NCBI RefSeq assembly: GCF_003867075.1
Contig: NZ_CP032544.1
Location: 2,846,001-2,910,000 of the forward strand
Length of the DNA: 64,000 nt
From: Tenacibaculum mesophilum
Lineage (GTDB): Bacteria > Bacteroidota > Bacteroidia > Flavobacteriales > Flavobacteriaceae
Direction: 5' to 3'
In this document: in pieces, positions 50,937-61,400 of the stretch
How the letters are laid out: each line of letters starts with the position of its first letter
How positions within the stretch are numbered: the first letter of the stretch is position 1
The notes under the pieces: model-generated
What the model saw: the letters and a program-made list of their open reading frames with translations, nothing else
What the model was told of the DNA's origin: nothing
The model's database searches: none
Position numbers and translations under genes: made by a program

Positions 50937-53672
50937 ATGAATAAAATAAATTATACAGCTATTCATAGAACTGTAAAAAGTATACTAATAATAGTTTTTT
51001 GCATTACAGTTCAAAGTTCATTTGCACAAGAATCTATATTAGATAAAAAAATTTCAATAAACTTTATAAATAATACGATACCAACTGCTTTAAGAAAAAT
51101 AGAAGAAAAAGCAAGTTGTAAATTCGCTTTTGAGTCTATCGATGAAAAGAGGAAAAACATTATTACCAAAGAGTATAAAAAAGTAACATTACGAGAAATA
51201 CTTAATGAAGTATTAGTTAAATATCACATTTATTATAAGGTAAGAGGAAACACTATTTTAATACAAAATCAAGCAGAAAAAGGTGTAATAACAGGAACTA
51301 TTTTAGATGATAAAGGACTTCCTTTACCTTATGCATCAATAGTATTAAAAGGAACTAGTTTTGGGGCATCTTCTGATAAAGATGGTAGGTATAGTTTTTA
51401 TGCACCAGAAGGAAATTACATTGCTATAGCGTCTTCAGTAGGATTTGGTAATGAACAAAAAACAGTAACAATTTTAGCAAATCAAAAGAATACATTAGAT
51501 TTTTCTTTAACTGAAACTGCTGAAAGTTTAAATGAAATTGTGATAACAGGAACAAGAAATCAAGGGTATATTGTTCCGTTAACTAATGCATTAAAAACAC
51601 CAATAAAAACACTAAAAGCTCCAGCTTCAATAGCTGTTTTAAGTGACAATTTTTTAGAGGATATTGGAGCTAGAAATTTAAGCACAATTATAACATTTGT
51701 GCCAGGTGTTAGTAATGCCGATAATGGTGGAGGACAAGTAGAAAATGTGATAATTAGAGGTTTTCCACAATCAGAATCTTATATAAATGGTATTCGACAA
51801 CAAAGAGCTCCAGAAGGAGTTAGAGCTATAGAAACGATAGAAAGAGTTCAAATATTAAAAGGACCTTCTGGTGTTGAAGCGTCATTAACTTCTTCAGGAG
51901 GTTTTATGAATATTATCACAAAAAAACCAAAAGACACTTTTGCTGCTGAAGTAATTTTAGGAGGAGGAGATCATAATTTTATGCGTGTAGTTGGAGATGT
52001 TACAGGCCCTTTAGTTGAAGGAAAATTAAATGGTCGTTTAATTGCAGGTTATCAAAAAAGGCAATTTTGGAGAAATGGACAGGATGATAGGCCGTATGTA
52101 ACTATTGCCCCATCGTTTGATTGGAAAATAACAGATAAAACAAACCTTATTGTAGAATATGAATATAATTGGGCTAATGATCCTTTAGATAGAGGAACTA
52201 TTTATATTGAAGGAGCTGGATTGAAAAATAATTTTTTACCTAGAAATTTTACTTTTCATGGAGAAAAGGACGATTATAAAATAGGCTCTAATAGGTTTGA
52301 TATAACGTTAAATCATAAATTCAACGATAAAATTTCAGCAACGGTACAATATCATAATTTTTCTCAAAAATCAGAAGAACATTCATTTAGAAATGCTGAT
52401 GCAGAAGGTGGTTGGGGGCCTCTTTTTAAAGAAGATGGAGTCACTTTTTCAGGAAATTCAGTAGTACCAATATTTTTTGCTGAAGTTGGAGCTGACATTG
52501 GTACAGAAACGGTACAGGTAAATTTTAACGGAGACTTTACAAATGAAGAAGGTGTTGGACATGCTTTTAATTTTGGAGGAAGCACTGCAGTTAGTGATGC
52601 TACTTATACTGATGCTGATAGAGACTTTGTGTATAGAAGTTTTGAAAATACTTTAGATGTTTTTAATCCAGATAATAATCAAGAGCCTAATGTTGTAGGA
52701 GAAAGTATACGCCCAAACTTTAGAGTTGGAGATAAAATTAATGCAGTTTTTGGGCAATGGCTGGGTAAATGGACACCTAAGTTTAGAACAGTTGTAGGTA
52801 TGAGATATGATGATGTAAAAAAGATAACAGAACAAAACTTAAATGGTATTAGCCCAGAAGTATTAGCAAAATTAGAAGCACAATCTGCACCTAATCCAAT
52901 TAACTTAATTAACCGTAATTATAATGATGATTTATTTTCATTTAGGTTAGGATCATCATATGACGTAACATCAACATTAACAGGTTTTGTAGGTTATTCA
53001 TCATCAGCACAACCACAAAATGGAGTAACTCGTAAAGGAAATGGAATTAAACCTATTAGAGCAAACTCTTTTGAAGGAGGTTTAAAATGGCAACTGTTTA
53101 ACGGAAAAGCTTTAGCAACAGCATCTGCTTACTTTTTAGAAAGAAAAAACATAGCTATTTCAGATCCAAGCAATACGCCTGAAGAACGCTTTATGTTACC
53201 GTTAGGAAGCGCAGAAATAAAAGGAATAGAGTTTGAATTAACAGGAAAGCTAACTAGAGATTTATCTTTTATGGGAGGTATGAGTTTCCAAAATTCTGAA
53301 ATAACAGAAAGTGATCAAGATATTATAGGAAACAAGTTTGCAAACATCCCAGAGTTTCAATTTAGCGGGTTTTCTAATTATAATGGAAAAAGTATAGGTT
53401 TATCAGGGTTAGATATTGGTTTGGGTGTAGTACATCAAGGAAAACGTGAAGCTAACAGTGGAAATCAATATCAACTACCAGGGTATACTCGTATGGATTT
53501 TGCTTTAGGTTACACATTTAAAAACAATTTACAAATACGTTATAATGTGTTTAATGTTTTTGATACAACTTATTATACCTCGGCACAAGACAATATTTTA
53601 AGAGGATCCGATCAAATTGGAGTGGGAGATAGGCGTCTTTTTCAAATTACATTAACTAAAAAATGGCTTTAA
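50937..53672 (+). CDS. TonB-dependent siderophore receptor with STN domain
   Basis: This 911-aa outer-membrane receptor for a ferric siderophore (or a similar chelate) has a signal peptide ending QSSFAQ, a secretin/TonB N-terminal (STN) domain at about 35-110 (TALRKIEEKASCKFAFES) and a carboxypeptidase-like domain at about 115-200 (TGTILDDKGLPLPYASIVLKG). A plug follows (IVITGTRNQG, IRGFPQSESYINGIRQQ, RVQILKGPSGVEA), then the 22-strand barrel. The STN domain marks it as a signalling transducer working with FecR and the ECF factor. Its last 10 bases overlap the PepSY gene. Confidence 0.95.
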   Translation: MNKINYTAIHRTVKSILIIVFCITVQSSFAQESILDKKISINFINNTIPTALRKIEEKASCKFAFESIDEKRKNIITKEYKKVTLREILNEVLVKYHIYYKVRGNTILIQNQAEKGVITGTILDDKGLPLPYASIVLKGTSFGASSDKDGRYSFYAPEGNYIAIASSVGFGNEQKTVTILANQKNTLDFSLTETAESLNEIVITGTRNQGYIVPLTNALKTPIKTLKAPASIAVLSDNFLEDIGARNLSTIITFVPGVSNADNGGGQVENVIIRGFPQSESYINGIRQQRAPEGVRAIETIERVQILKGPSGVEASLTSSGGFMNIITKKPKDTFAAEVILGGGDHNFMRVVGDVTGPLVEGKLNGRLIAGYQKRQFWRNGQDDRPYVTIAPSFDWKITDKTNLIVEYEYNWANDPLDRGTIYIEGAGLKNNFLPRNFTFHGEKDDYKIGSNRFDITLNHKFNDKISATVQYHNFSQKSEEHSFRNADAEGGWGPLFKEDGVTFSGNSVVPIFFAEVGADIGTETVQVNFNGDFTNEEGVGHAFNFGGSTAVSDATYTDADRDFVYRSFENTLDVFNPDNNQEPNVVGESIRPNFRVGDKINAVFGQWLGKWTPKFRTVVGMRYDDVKKITEQNLNGISPEVLAKLEAQSAPNPINLINRNYNDDLFSFRLGSSYDVTSTLTGFVGYSSSAQPQNGVTRKGNGIKPIRANSFEGGLKWQLFNGKALATASAYFLERKNIAISDPSNTPEERFMLPLGSAEIKGIEFELTGKLTRDLSFMGGMSFQNSEITESDQDIIGNKFANIPEFQFSGFSNYNGKSIGLSGLDIGLGVVHQGKREANSGNQYQLPGYTRMDFALGYTFKNNLQIRYNVFNVFDTTYYTSAQDNILRGSDQIGVGDRRLFQITLTKKWL

Positions 53673-54961
53673 AAATTAAGCAAAAAACTTTTTTTACTAT
53701 TCATTCTTGGATAGGTATTACTGCCGGACTTTTACTATTTGTTATATGTTGGTCTGGCAGTATTGCCGTTTTTTCTCATGAAATAGATTGGTTACTAAAT
53801 TCTAAACTTCAAAGTGATTACATAAAAAACGATAAAAAAGAAGTTAATTGGCAAAAAGCATATAATTCTTTTCATATAAAATATCCAAAATCTGAATTAG
53901 GAGAGTTAGCTGAAGCAGAAAAAAGTGGTTATACATTGCATGGGTGGGGAAGGAAGCAAAGTGGTGAACTTTTTCGTTTTTATATGAACCCTTCATCTTA
54001 TAATATACAAGAAGAAACAACATATTTTAATGTACAACGCTTTTTTAGAAGTTTCCATATGTCTCTTTTTGATCCAGATGTATCACGTATTTTTGGAGTA
54101 AATTTTGGGTACTTCATAGTGGGATGTTTAGGGTTTGTTTTAGTTCTTTCAACTCTCACAGGTTTTTTATTTTACAAAAAATGGAGATCAGGTTTTTTTA
54201 AGTTAAATATTAAAAAAGGAGCTAGAAGGCTTTGGTCAGATACTCATAAGTTAATCGGATTATGGTCACTATGGTTTGGTTTATTAATAGGACTTACTGG
54301 AACTTGGTATTTGTTGGAATGGTGGCTTCCAGAGCCGCCACATATTGATACTTCACAAATTACACAAAAAAATAAGGAAAAGTATTTAAGTATTAATGAA
54401 CTGGTAGAAAAAGCAGAAAAAGAGTTTCCTGAATTGGAAATTCAGCGTTTGTTTTTTTACAATTACAATAAAGGACTTTTATCATTTGAAGGTGATAATG
54501 GAGCATTACTTGTAAGAAAAAGAACAGCACATATTACTCTGAATACTTTAACAGGAGATGTAATTAAGATTCAAAAACCTGAGGAGTTAACCATGTATCA
54601 TAGATGGTGGGAAACTGTAGATGTTTTACATTTTGGCAATTTTGCAGGATTGTGGTCTAAATGGTTGTATTTTATTTTCGGACTTTCATTGTCTGTGCTG
54701 TGTTTAACAGGAGCGTACTTACAAGCAAAGCGCCAAAAGCTGAAGTCAGGGGTGAAAAAATATAGAATATCAATAATTATAGCATACAGTATTACTGTGA
54801 TAATTTTAGGGTTGTCTTTTTGGGGAGGAGTTGAAGAAATAACTCGCTATGGAGTTAACGGTAGTTTACCTAAAACACCCGCTCCCATAGTTTGTTTTAT
54901 TGTTTTATGGGGAGTAACAACAATAGGTATACTTACTTATTGGATGAAAAAAGTAAAATAA
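53663..54961 (+). CDS. PepSY-associated TM protein (iron uptake)
   Basis: This 432-aa membrane protein has four main TM segments and PepSY_TM features. The first helix reads FTIHSWIGITAGLLLFVICW, a periplasmic loop holds a PepSY-like region, and His-bearing helices include WSDTHKLIGLWSLWFGLL and YHRWWETVDVLHFGNFAGLWS. Such proteins accompany siderophore receptors and are thought to be involved in ferric-siderophore reduction. It is translationally coupled to the receptor gene (10-base overlap) and is followed by a strong terminator. Confidence 0.92.
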   Translation: MALKIKQKTFFTIHSWIGITAGLLLFVICWSGSIAVFSHEIDWLLNSKLQSDYIKNDKKEVNWQKAYNSFHIKYPKSELGELAEAEKSGYTLHGWGRKQSGELFRFYMNPSSYNIQEETTYFNVQRFFRSFHMSLFDPDVSRIFGVNFGYFIVGCLGFVLVLSTLTGFLFYKKWRSGFFKLNIKKGARRLWSDTHKLIGLWSLWFGLLIGLTGTWYLLEWWLPEPPHIDTSQITQKNKEKYLSINELVEKAEKEFPELEIQRLFFYNYNKGLLSFEGDNGALLVRKRTAHITLNTLTGDVIKIQKPEELTMYHRWWETVDVLHFGNFAGLWSKWLYFIFGLSLSVLCLTGAYLQAKRQKLKSGVKKYRISIIIAYSITVIILGLSFWGGVEEITRYGVNGSLPKTPAPIVCFIVLWGVTTIGILTYWMKKVK

Positions 54962-54980
54962 TTTTTAAAAGAAGTAATAA

Positions 54981-55020
54981 AAAAACACGCTGTATATTTT
55001 TAAACAGCGTGTTTTTTTTT
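54981..55020. terminator. Bidirectional terminator after the iron-uptake operon
   Basis: AAAAACACGCTGT pairs with ACAGCGTGTTTTT, with A and T runs on either side. It separates the + strand iron-uptake operon from the convergent LRR lipoprotein gene. Confidence 0.85.
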
Positions 55021-55040
55021 ATGAGGTGTATTTTGTAAAA

Positions 55041-56438
55041 TTATAATGATGAATTACATTTTTTACCTAAAATGTCATTTATACTGGGGTTATACGCATT
55101 GTTATAAATAAAGTTGTTTTCATCAAAATCTTTATGCTTAATTTCGGTTAGTAGCTTTTTTAATCCACAAAAATTAACAAGTTTTTTATTATTTGAAATG
55201 TCTATAACACCTCTTTCAAAAGTATAGTTTGAAAGAGCATCTAAGGTTGTAATTTTAGGATTGTTTTGAATAAAAAGTTCCTTATTTGTGGGGCTGTTAT
55301 CGTAAACTATATTTTGTACTCCATTAAGAGAAGTTAAATTAGAATTATCTTTTACTTCTATTAAATAACTAACAGACGTTAAAGATGATAAGTTAGAAAT
55401 ACTTGCTAAAGAAGCATTGTTAATAATTTTAATAGCGCCAACACTCTTTAAACTAGAAAGACCATTTAACTTAGTAAGTTTAGTATTGTTTTCAATAGTA
55501 AAGTAAAGTTCACAAGATGTTAAGTTCTGTAAACCTTCCATAGTTTTTAAAGAAGTATTATTTTTAATTACAACAGCGTTGACTTCTGTTATTTGTTCTA
55601 AACCGTTTAAGTTTTCTAAAGAATCATTTCCAATAATATTAACTTTATGAAGCTTACTAAGATTCTGTAAAGCAGTTAGATTATTTATAGAAGGATTCAA
55701 ACTGATTGATAACTCTTGTCGAATAGTTTTTAGTTTATGAAATCCGCTTAAGTTTTGTAACGACTTATTGTTTAGAATACGAAGAGAACCCAAAGCCGTA
55801 ATTGTTGATAAAGCTTCAACATTGGTAAGCTCATTGTTGTTAATAATAACGAGTCTAGCTTCATTAGAAGTTAATGTTACACCTTCAAAACCACTTAAGT
55901 TTTTAAGAGAGGTATTTATAATAAACAAGTCTCCATGTATTTGACTAAGGTCATTAAAATTAGAAAGACTTTTTACAGAGGAAGTTTTACCGTTTATAAT
56001 TAGATTTCCTTTGATAGCATTGTACCCTTTAGAGGTAAAGTTATCAATATCTTCTTGACTTTTTAACTCTATATTACCTTCAAATTGTTTTTTATCAGTA
56101 AAAAATTTGTATTCAGTAGAAGTAATAGTTTTGTTATTTATGTCCTTGGCGATTACTTTACCTTGGTATTCAGTTAAGCCTTTAAGCTCTTCAAATTCGA
56201 AAGTGTTACCGTCAATATATTCAGCTATTAGTTCATCGCCTAAGTAAAGGTCGTAATAGGTGGTTTTGTTTTGTGAATTATCAGTATTAGTCCATTCTAT
56301 TTTGCTGTTTAACGGATTAGTTGAACTAATTTTTACAGTTAGTTGTGTAGAAGGAGGTAGTTGGTTTTCTTCTGATTTAGAGCAAGATGTAAAGAGTAGG
56401 ATTATAACTATTAATTTATATAAATTGTATTTGGGCAT
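55041..56438 (-). CDS. Leucine-rich-repeat-like surface lipoprotein
   Basis: This 465-aa lipoprotein (lipobox LLFTSCSKSE) has a Fn3-like N-domain (about 30-110), then repeats of about 22-25 residues with the form LxxLxNLTxLxxVxIxNNxSLxxLxGL, as in receptor-L-type or BspA-like folds. Repeats run through about 150-420. The role is likely surface binding or adhesion. No catalytic motif exists. The gene stands alone between two terminators. Confidence 0.85.
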   Translation of the reverse strand: MPKYNLYKLIVIILLFTSCSKSEENQLPPSTQLTVKISSTNPLNSKIEWTNTDNSQNKTTYYDLYLGDELIAEYIDGNTFEFEELKGLTEYQGKVIAKDINNKTITSTEYKFFTDKKQFEGNIELKSQEDIDNFTSKGYNAIKGNLIINGKTSSVKSLSNFNDLSQIHGDLFIINTSLKNLSGFEGVTLTSNEARLVIINNNELTNVEALSTITALGSLRILNNKSLQNLSGFHKLKTIRQELSISLNPSINNLTALQNLSKLHKVNIIGNDSLENLNGLEQITEVNAVVIKNNTSLKTMEGLQNLTSCELYFTIENNTKLTKLNGLSSLKSVGAIKIINNASLASISNLSSLTSVSYLIEVKDNSNLTSLNGVQNIVYDNSPTNKELFIQNNPKITTLDALSNYTFERGVIDISNNKKLVNFCGLKKLLTEIKHKDFDENNFIYNNAYNPSINDILGKKCNSSL

Positions 56439-56570
56439 TGTATAGCTAATTTTTAATTTTATTTAAGTAAATATTGGGATAAATTAACAAAAAAAGGAAA
56501 CGATATAAATGGCGTGAAAAGTTAAATTATATGTTAAATATAATGCTTAGGTATTGGAGTAAAAAATAAA

Positions 56571-56601
56571 AAATCCCTGACCAGTTTTTGATAAGGGATT
56601 T
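56571..56601 (-). terminator. Terminator after the outer-membrane beta-barrel gene
   Basis: AAATCCCT pairs with AGGGATTT around a 15-base loop, 21 bases past the stop codon at 56623 on the minus strand. An AT tract follows. Confidence 0.55.
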
Positions 56602-56622
56602 ATAGTTCTTTTGAATGGAGAT

Positions 56623-59397
56623 TTAAAAACGGAAATCGTAGTTTTGTATTTTACCTTTTTTACCTAAACTATTAAATTTCCAACTAAACCCAAGCATAAA
56701 ATATTGTTGCAATACGGTGCTTTCGGAATCTTCTATGTAGTTTGAGGTTGCTCTACGTTGAGCGTTGGTGTTTTGATTTAATAAATCATATGCTTTTAAG
56801 CTAATAGTACCTTGATCTTTTAAAATAGAATAAGCTAATGTAGCATTCCAAAACCAAGCAGCTTTATTAAATCCAATTACGTTAGGGTTGTATGTGTAAC
56901 GAATGTCATTTAACCATTCTAACTTTTTTGGGATGTTTGTTTTTGTTCTTATATTAACAGAATGTCTAGTGAAGTCTTGATTTTGATCAGTGTTAACGTC
57001 GTATTTAGTATTTGAAAAAGAAATACGATACTGTGTTTCTATAGAAGCCAGTTTGTCCCACTCTAATGTGATTCCAAAATTAGGGGTTAACGAAGTTGTT
57101 TTAGCTCCTTCTTTTATGTTATTTAAGATATTAAAGTTTTTATTGGAGCCAATGTTTCCACCAGCTCTAAATTTAATACTAGAGATGGAGTCTAGTTTTA
57201 TTTTTTTTGTATAGCTACCACCACCCCATAAATCATAACCCCCATCATTGTTTTCATAAGAGGTTTTTCTGACTAAATTATCGTCAATAGAGGTGTTTGT
57301 TATTACTTGATTTTCATAAAGAGTACCACTTATATAAAACCAAAAACCAGTACGAGCTTGCCAGTTAAACTTGTTAAAATTAATATATGCTCTGTGATTT
57401 TGAGCTGGTTTTAAATTTGGATTACCGGTAACAATATTGGAAGGGTTGGTCACATCAGAAAAAGGTTGAACTTGATTAATGCTGGGAGCATTATTGTTTA
57501 AACGATAATCAAAGTAAATAGAGGCTTTGGAGTCAAATCTATATCTGAAACTAGCATCTAAATCTAAATTATTGTATTCTTTTTTTAAGCTTAATTCAGG
57601 GCGCAATTTATCATTGTTTTCTAAGGTTCTGTTAACAAAACCAGTACCAAAATTTAAACGCCACTTTTTAGATCTATACACTAAATCTACTGAAGGGGTT
57701 TTAGTAATATCATTATATGTAAAGTCAGAACTCAATTCAGTATTAAAGTCACTGTACTGTTGCGTTGTTGAGTTAAAATCAAAAGTGTTTTCTTGGTTTT
57801 TTCGTTCATCACGTTGATAACTATACTTAGTATCTAAAAATAATTTCTTAGCAATTAGAGGAAAACGATAGGTTAGACGTGAGGAAAGTCCTGTTAAGTT
57901 ATTTTCAATAATGCTTTTTTGGTCTCTATTTTCTGTGCTAGCATTATTTCCAAAAGTTTCAATTATAGACTTGTTAAATTCTTCGGTATCTGTTTTATCA
58001 ATACTGTTAGTTATAGAGGCTTTAATAAAGGAACCTTTAGCTCCAATTTTTTTGGTAATATCTAATTTGTTTTGAAAATTGTTTGCTGTTGCTTTAGAAT
58101 AGGTTGAACTCACGTAGCTATTCGTAAGTGTATTATTTTCATTTAAAGATTCTTCTTGTCTACGGCTATTACTTTCACGTTTGTTAAAAATGAACGTAGG
58201 TCTAACATTAATTAAAAGAGTAGAATCTATTTCAATGTCAAACTCTGTATCAAAACTATGATTGTGATTTTCATCATCAGAAGTAGTAGTAGAGTTGGAA
58301 AAATACTTCCTATCAGGAAGTGTGTACTCTCTATTACTTTTCGATTCGTTGTTTGAATTACTTCCTGAGTAAAAATAGTTTGCGTTTACATCTAAACCTT
58401 TACCAAATTCATCAGCATAGGTTGCACCAGCAGTTTTTGATTTTATAATACCGCTACCGCCTCCAAAACTTCTTCCATTAACATTAAAACTACCATTTCC
58501 ACCTATCCAAATATTACCACCTCCTCCAAACATTTTTTGAATTTCTCCAAAGCTAAAACCTGGAGAATTGATATTGTTTGTGCTGGCTAATATGCTAAAT
58601 CGTTGATTGTTATCAAAACGGTTTACCATGGCAGCTCCTTCAAAGCGTTTGTCGGTTCCAGCGCCACCAGATACTCTACCAAACCAACCTTTATTATTTT
58701 CTTTTTTTATGGTAAGGTTTATAGTTTTGTTATTTGCATCTCCTTTTTCACCAGTAAAAGCTTCTGATTTAGATTTGGTATCTGTTATTTGAACTTTTTC
58801 AATAATATCTTTTGTTAAATTTTTAGTGGTAATACTAGGATCATTTCCAAAGAAAGGTTTACCATTAACCAAAATTTTATTGACTTCTTTCCCGTTTACA
58901 GTAATTTTTCCATTTTCATCTACTTCAACACCAGGAAGTTTCTTTAAAAGATCTTCAACATTAGCGTCTTTTTTAGTTTTAAAAGATTTTACATTAAACT
59001 CTAAAGTGTCTTTTTTAACAGTAATTGGAGCTCGTGATTGTATAACTACTTCACTAAGCACATTACTTTCTTCTTTTAAAAAAATTGTACCTAAATTGAG
59101 ATTAGAGGTTTTGTCTAGCTCTATAAGTTTAGAGAAACTATCCATGCCAACATAAGAAATAAAGAGTTTTACGTCTTTACTAAAAGATTTTCCTTCTAAA
59201 GAAAACTTTCCTTTGTCGTTAGAAATAGTGTAAGTAACAATCGAGCTGTCTTTAGCTCTCTCAAGATGAACTGTAGCTGCCTCAATAGTAGTTTTATCTT
59301 TTTCAGAGTTAATAGTACCAGTAATTTTAAACGGATAAGATTGAGCAAAAATTGAACTGGTAAGTAATAAGGTAAAAATAAAAAGTAGTTTTTTCAT
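56623..59397 (-). CDS. Outer-membrane beta-barrel receptor with carboxypeptidase-like domain
   Basis: This 924-aa outer-membrane protein has a signal peptide ending SSIFAQ, a carboxypeptidase-like regulatory domain at about 20-115 (ITGTINSEKDKTTIEAATVHLER), a plug domain (VDENGKITVNGKEVNKILVN) and a barrel of the OMP_b-brl_3 type. An insertion rich in Gly/Asn lies near 285-320 (FGGGGNIWIGGNGSFNVNGR). It differs from the siderophore receptor at 50937: no STN domain and no sigma/anti-sigma neighbours. The substrate is unknown. It is transcribed alone. Confidence 0.92.
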   Translation of the reverse strand: MKKLLFIFTLLLTSSIFAQSYPFKITGTINSEKDKTTIEAATVHLERAKDSSIVTYTISNDKGKFSLEGKSFSKDVKLFISYVGMDSFSKLIELDKTSNLNLGTIFLKEESNVLSEVVIQSRAPITVKKDTLEFNVKSFKTKKDANVEDLLKKLPGVEVDENGKITVNGKEVNKILVNGKPFFGNDPSITTKNLTKDIIEKVQITDTKSKSEAFTGEKGDANNKTINLTIKKENNKGWFGRVSGGAGTDKRFEGAAMVNRFDNNQRFSILASTNNINSPGFSFGEIQKMFGGGGNIWIGGNGSFNVNGRSFGGGSGIIKSKTAGATYADEFGKGLDVNANYFYSGSNSNNESKSNREYTLPDRKYFSNSTTTSDDENHNHSFDTEFDIEIDSTLLINVRPTFIFNKRESNSRRQEESLNENNTLTNSYVSSTYSKATANNFQNKLDITKKIGAKGSFIKASITNSIDKTDTEEFNKSIIETFGNNASTENRDQKSIIENNLTGLSSRLTYRFPLIAKKLFLDTKYSYQRDERKNQENTFDFNSTTQQYSDFNTELSSDFTYNDITKTPSVDLVYRSKKWRLNFGTGFVNRTLENNDKLRPELSLKKEYNNLDLDASFRYRFDSKASIYFDYRLNNNAPSINQVQPFSDVTNPSNIVTGNPNLKPAQNHRAYINFNKFNWQARTGFWFYISGTLYENQVITNTSIDDNLVRKTSYENNDGGYDLWGGGSYTKKIKLDSISSIKFRAGGNIGSNKNFNILNNIKEGAKTTSLTPNFGITLEWDKLASIETQYRISFSNTKYDVNTDQNQDFTRHSVNIRTKTNIPKKLEWLNDIRYTYNPNVIGFNKAAWFWNATLAYSILKDQGTISLKAYDLLNQNTNAQRRATSNYIEDSESTVLQQYFMLGFSWKFNSLGKKGKIQNYDFRF

Positions 59398-59475
59398 TGT
59401 TTATAGCAAAATGATTTTCAAAGAGCTACAAATAAAAAGAAAAAACTACTTTCTAAGAGTTAAATATTGTTAAAC

Positions 59476-60783
59476 TTATTTCTGTCTGAAATAAATACTA
59501 ATAGGTACTCCATTAAAGTTATAATGTTCGCGTAACTGATTTTCAATATAACGCTTGTAAGGATCTCTAATATATTGAGGTAAATTAGCAAAGAAAGCAA
59601 ACTGAGGAGTGTGTGTTGGCAACTGCATACAGTACTTTATTTTTATGAATTTACCTTTCGTTGCTGGAGGAGGATTATGCTCCATAATCTCTAACATCGT
59701 TTCGTTTAACTTACTTGTTTGAATGCGACGTTTTCTATTTTCAAAAACTTCAACAGCAGTTTCAATAGCTTTAAAAATACGTTGCTTGGTTAATGCAGAA
59801 ATAAAGACAATAGGAACATCTGTAAAAGGAGCAATTGCCTGACGAACTTTAGCTTCAAAATCACGCATAGTATTGGTTTCTTTTTCAACTAAATCCCATT
59901 TATTTACTAAAATAACAATACCTTTTCTGTTTTTCTCTGCTAACCAAAAAATCTTTTCATCTTGTCCTTCAAATCCACGAGTTGCATCAATAACCAATAC
60001 CGCAACATCACAATGCTCAACAGCACGTACAGCACGCATTACTGAATAGAATTCTAAGTCTTCTTTTACTTTCGATTTTTTTCTAATTCCAGCGGTATCG
60101 ACTAAGTTGAATTCAAATCCAAAACGATTGTATTTTGTATCAATAGAATCTCGTGTGGTTCCTGCAATATTGGTTACAATATTTCTGTCTTCTCCAATTA
60201 AAGCATTAATAAACGATGATTTTCCTGCGTTTGGACGTCCAACTACAGCAAAACGAGGCAATTCGTCTTGTTTTTCTTCATCTTCTTCAGGTTCAGGAAT
60301 TTCTTCTGCAATAGCGTCCAATAACTCTCCTGTTCCGCTTCCGTTAATGGAAGAAATAGTGTAATAGTCTCCTAATCCAAGGTTGTAAAACTCAACAGCA
60401 TCAGCATCACGCATTGCATTGTCAACTTTGTTTACAGCCATAAATAATGGTTTTTCAACCTGACGTAAAATTTTGGCAACCTCAGCATCCATAGGGGTAA
60501 TACCTTGTTCAACATCAACTACAAAAACAATAATATCAGCTTCATCAATAGCTAACTGAACTTGTTTACGTATTTCTCCTTCAAAAATATCATCAGATCC
60601 AACAATATAACCACCAGTATCAATTACAGAAAATTCTTTTCCGTTCCATTCAGATTTTCCGTAGTGACGATCTCTTGTAACTCCACTAACAGAATCAACA
60701 ATAGCTTCACGACGTTTTACTAATCGGTTAAATAAAGTGGATTTACCTACATTTGGTCTTCCTACAATCGCAATAATACTCAT
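59476..60783 (-). CDS. der: GTPase Der, ribosome assembly factor
   Basis: This 435-aa protein has two tandem GTPase domains ([14 protein letters not shown] at the N-terminus and [14 protein letters not shown] near residue 180) and a C-terminal KH-like domain. G3/G4 motifs are DTGGY with NKVDN in domain 1, and DTAGI with NKWDL in domain 2. It assists 50S subunit maturation. Length is normal. Confidence 0.98.
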   Translation of the reverse strand: MSIIAIVGRPNVGKSTLFNRLVKRREAIVDSVSGVTRDRHYGKSEWNGKEFSVIDTGGYIVGSDDIFEGEIRKQVQLAIDEADIIVFVVDVEQGITPMDAEVAKILRQVEKPLFMAVNKVDNAMRDADAVEFYNLGLGDYYTISSINGSGTGELLDAIAEEIPEPEEDEEKQDELPRFAVVGRPNAGKSSFINALIGEDRNIVTNIAGTTRDSIDTKYNRFGFEFNLVDTAGIRKKSKVKEDLEFYSVMRAVRAVEHCDVAVLVIDATRGFEGQDEKIFWLAEKNRKGIVILVNKWDLVEKETNTMRDFEAKVRQAIAPFTDVPIVFISALTKQRIFKAIETAVEVFENRKRRIQTSKLNETMLEIMEHNPPPATKGKFIKIKYCMQLPTHTPQFAFFANLPQYIRDPYKRYIENQLREHYNFNGVPISIYFRQK

Positions 60784-60887
60784 TTTGCAAAAAATTTGTG
60801 CAAAGATACAATTTAGTATATGATTTGTAATGTTTTTTAGATAGTATATAGTTTTTGCTATATTGTTGGCACCTAATGTTTTATTTA

Positions 60888-61400
60888 ATGGATGATAAAT
60901 TATACAACCAGATTTTTTTAAAACCTCGTTTTCAATTAGAGTATGAAATAAATTCTCAGGTTTTGTTAGAAGAAATAAAGAAGCATTTAAACGATGTTTC
61001 TAAGTACAAAATGAAGGTTGTAGATAATCATGTGGTTATTGATGTACCTGAGAAGGAATCGCATTTATGGTCACCGCAATTGCATATTGAAATAGAAGAG
61101 GTTTCAGAAACTTCATCAAATATAAAAGGTTTGTTTGGTCCCAAACCTCAAGTGTGGACTTTTTTCATGTTTTTACACTTTTTGGTGGGAACAGCTTTTG
61201 TGATTTTTGCCATTATAGCTTACAGCAATTGGACGTTAAAAAAAATAACGATGCTGCCTATAGTAATGCTGGTTGTTTTACCTATTGTATGGGTTGCTTT
61301 ATACTTGTTAGGAAGCCTAGGGAAATCAACAGGAAAAAAACAAATGGATGAATTGAAAGAGTATACGAAACAGTTATTACGAACAATAAAAAGAGGCTAG
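60888..61400 (+). CDS. Two-TM hypothetical protein
   Basis: This protein of 170 aa (ATG at 60888; an in-frame TTG 33 bases upstream is less likely) has an N-terminal cytoplasmic domain ([22 protein letters not shown]) and two TM helices at about 100-122 and 130-152 ([39 protein letters not shown]). A charged C-terminal helix follows. No family was recognised. It lies between der and era, which are on the other strand, and its 3' end overlaps that of era by 4 bases. Confidence 0.75.
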   Translation: MDDKLYNQIFLKPRFQLEYEINSQVLLEEIKKHLNDVSKYKMKVVDNHVVIDVPEKESHLWSPQLHIEIEEVSETSSNIKGLFGPKPQVWTFFMFLHFLVGTAFVIFAIIAYSNWTLKKITMLPIVMLVVLPIVWVALYLLGSLGKSTGKKQMDELKEYTKQLLRTIKRG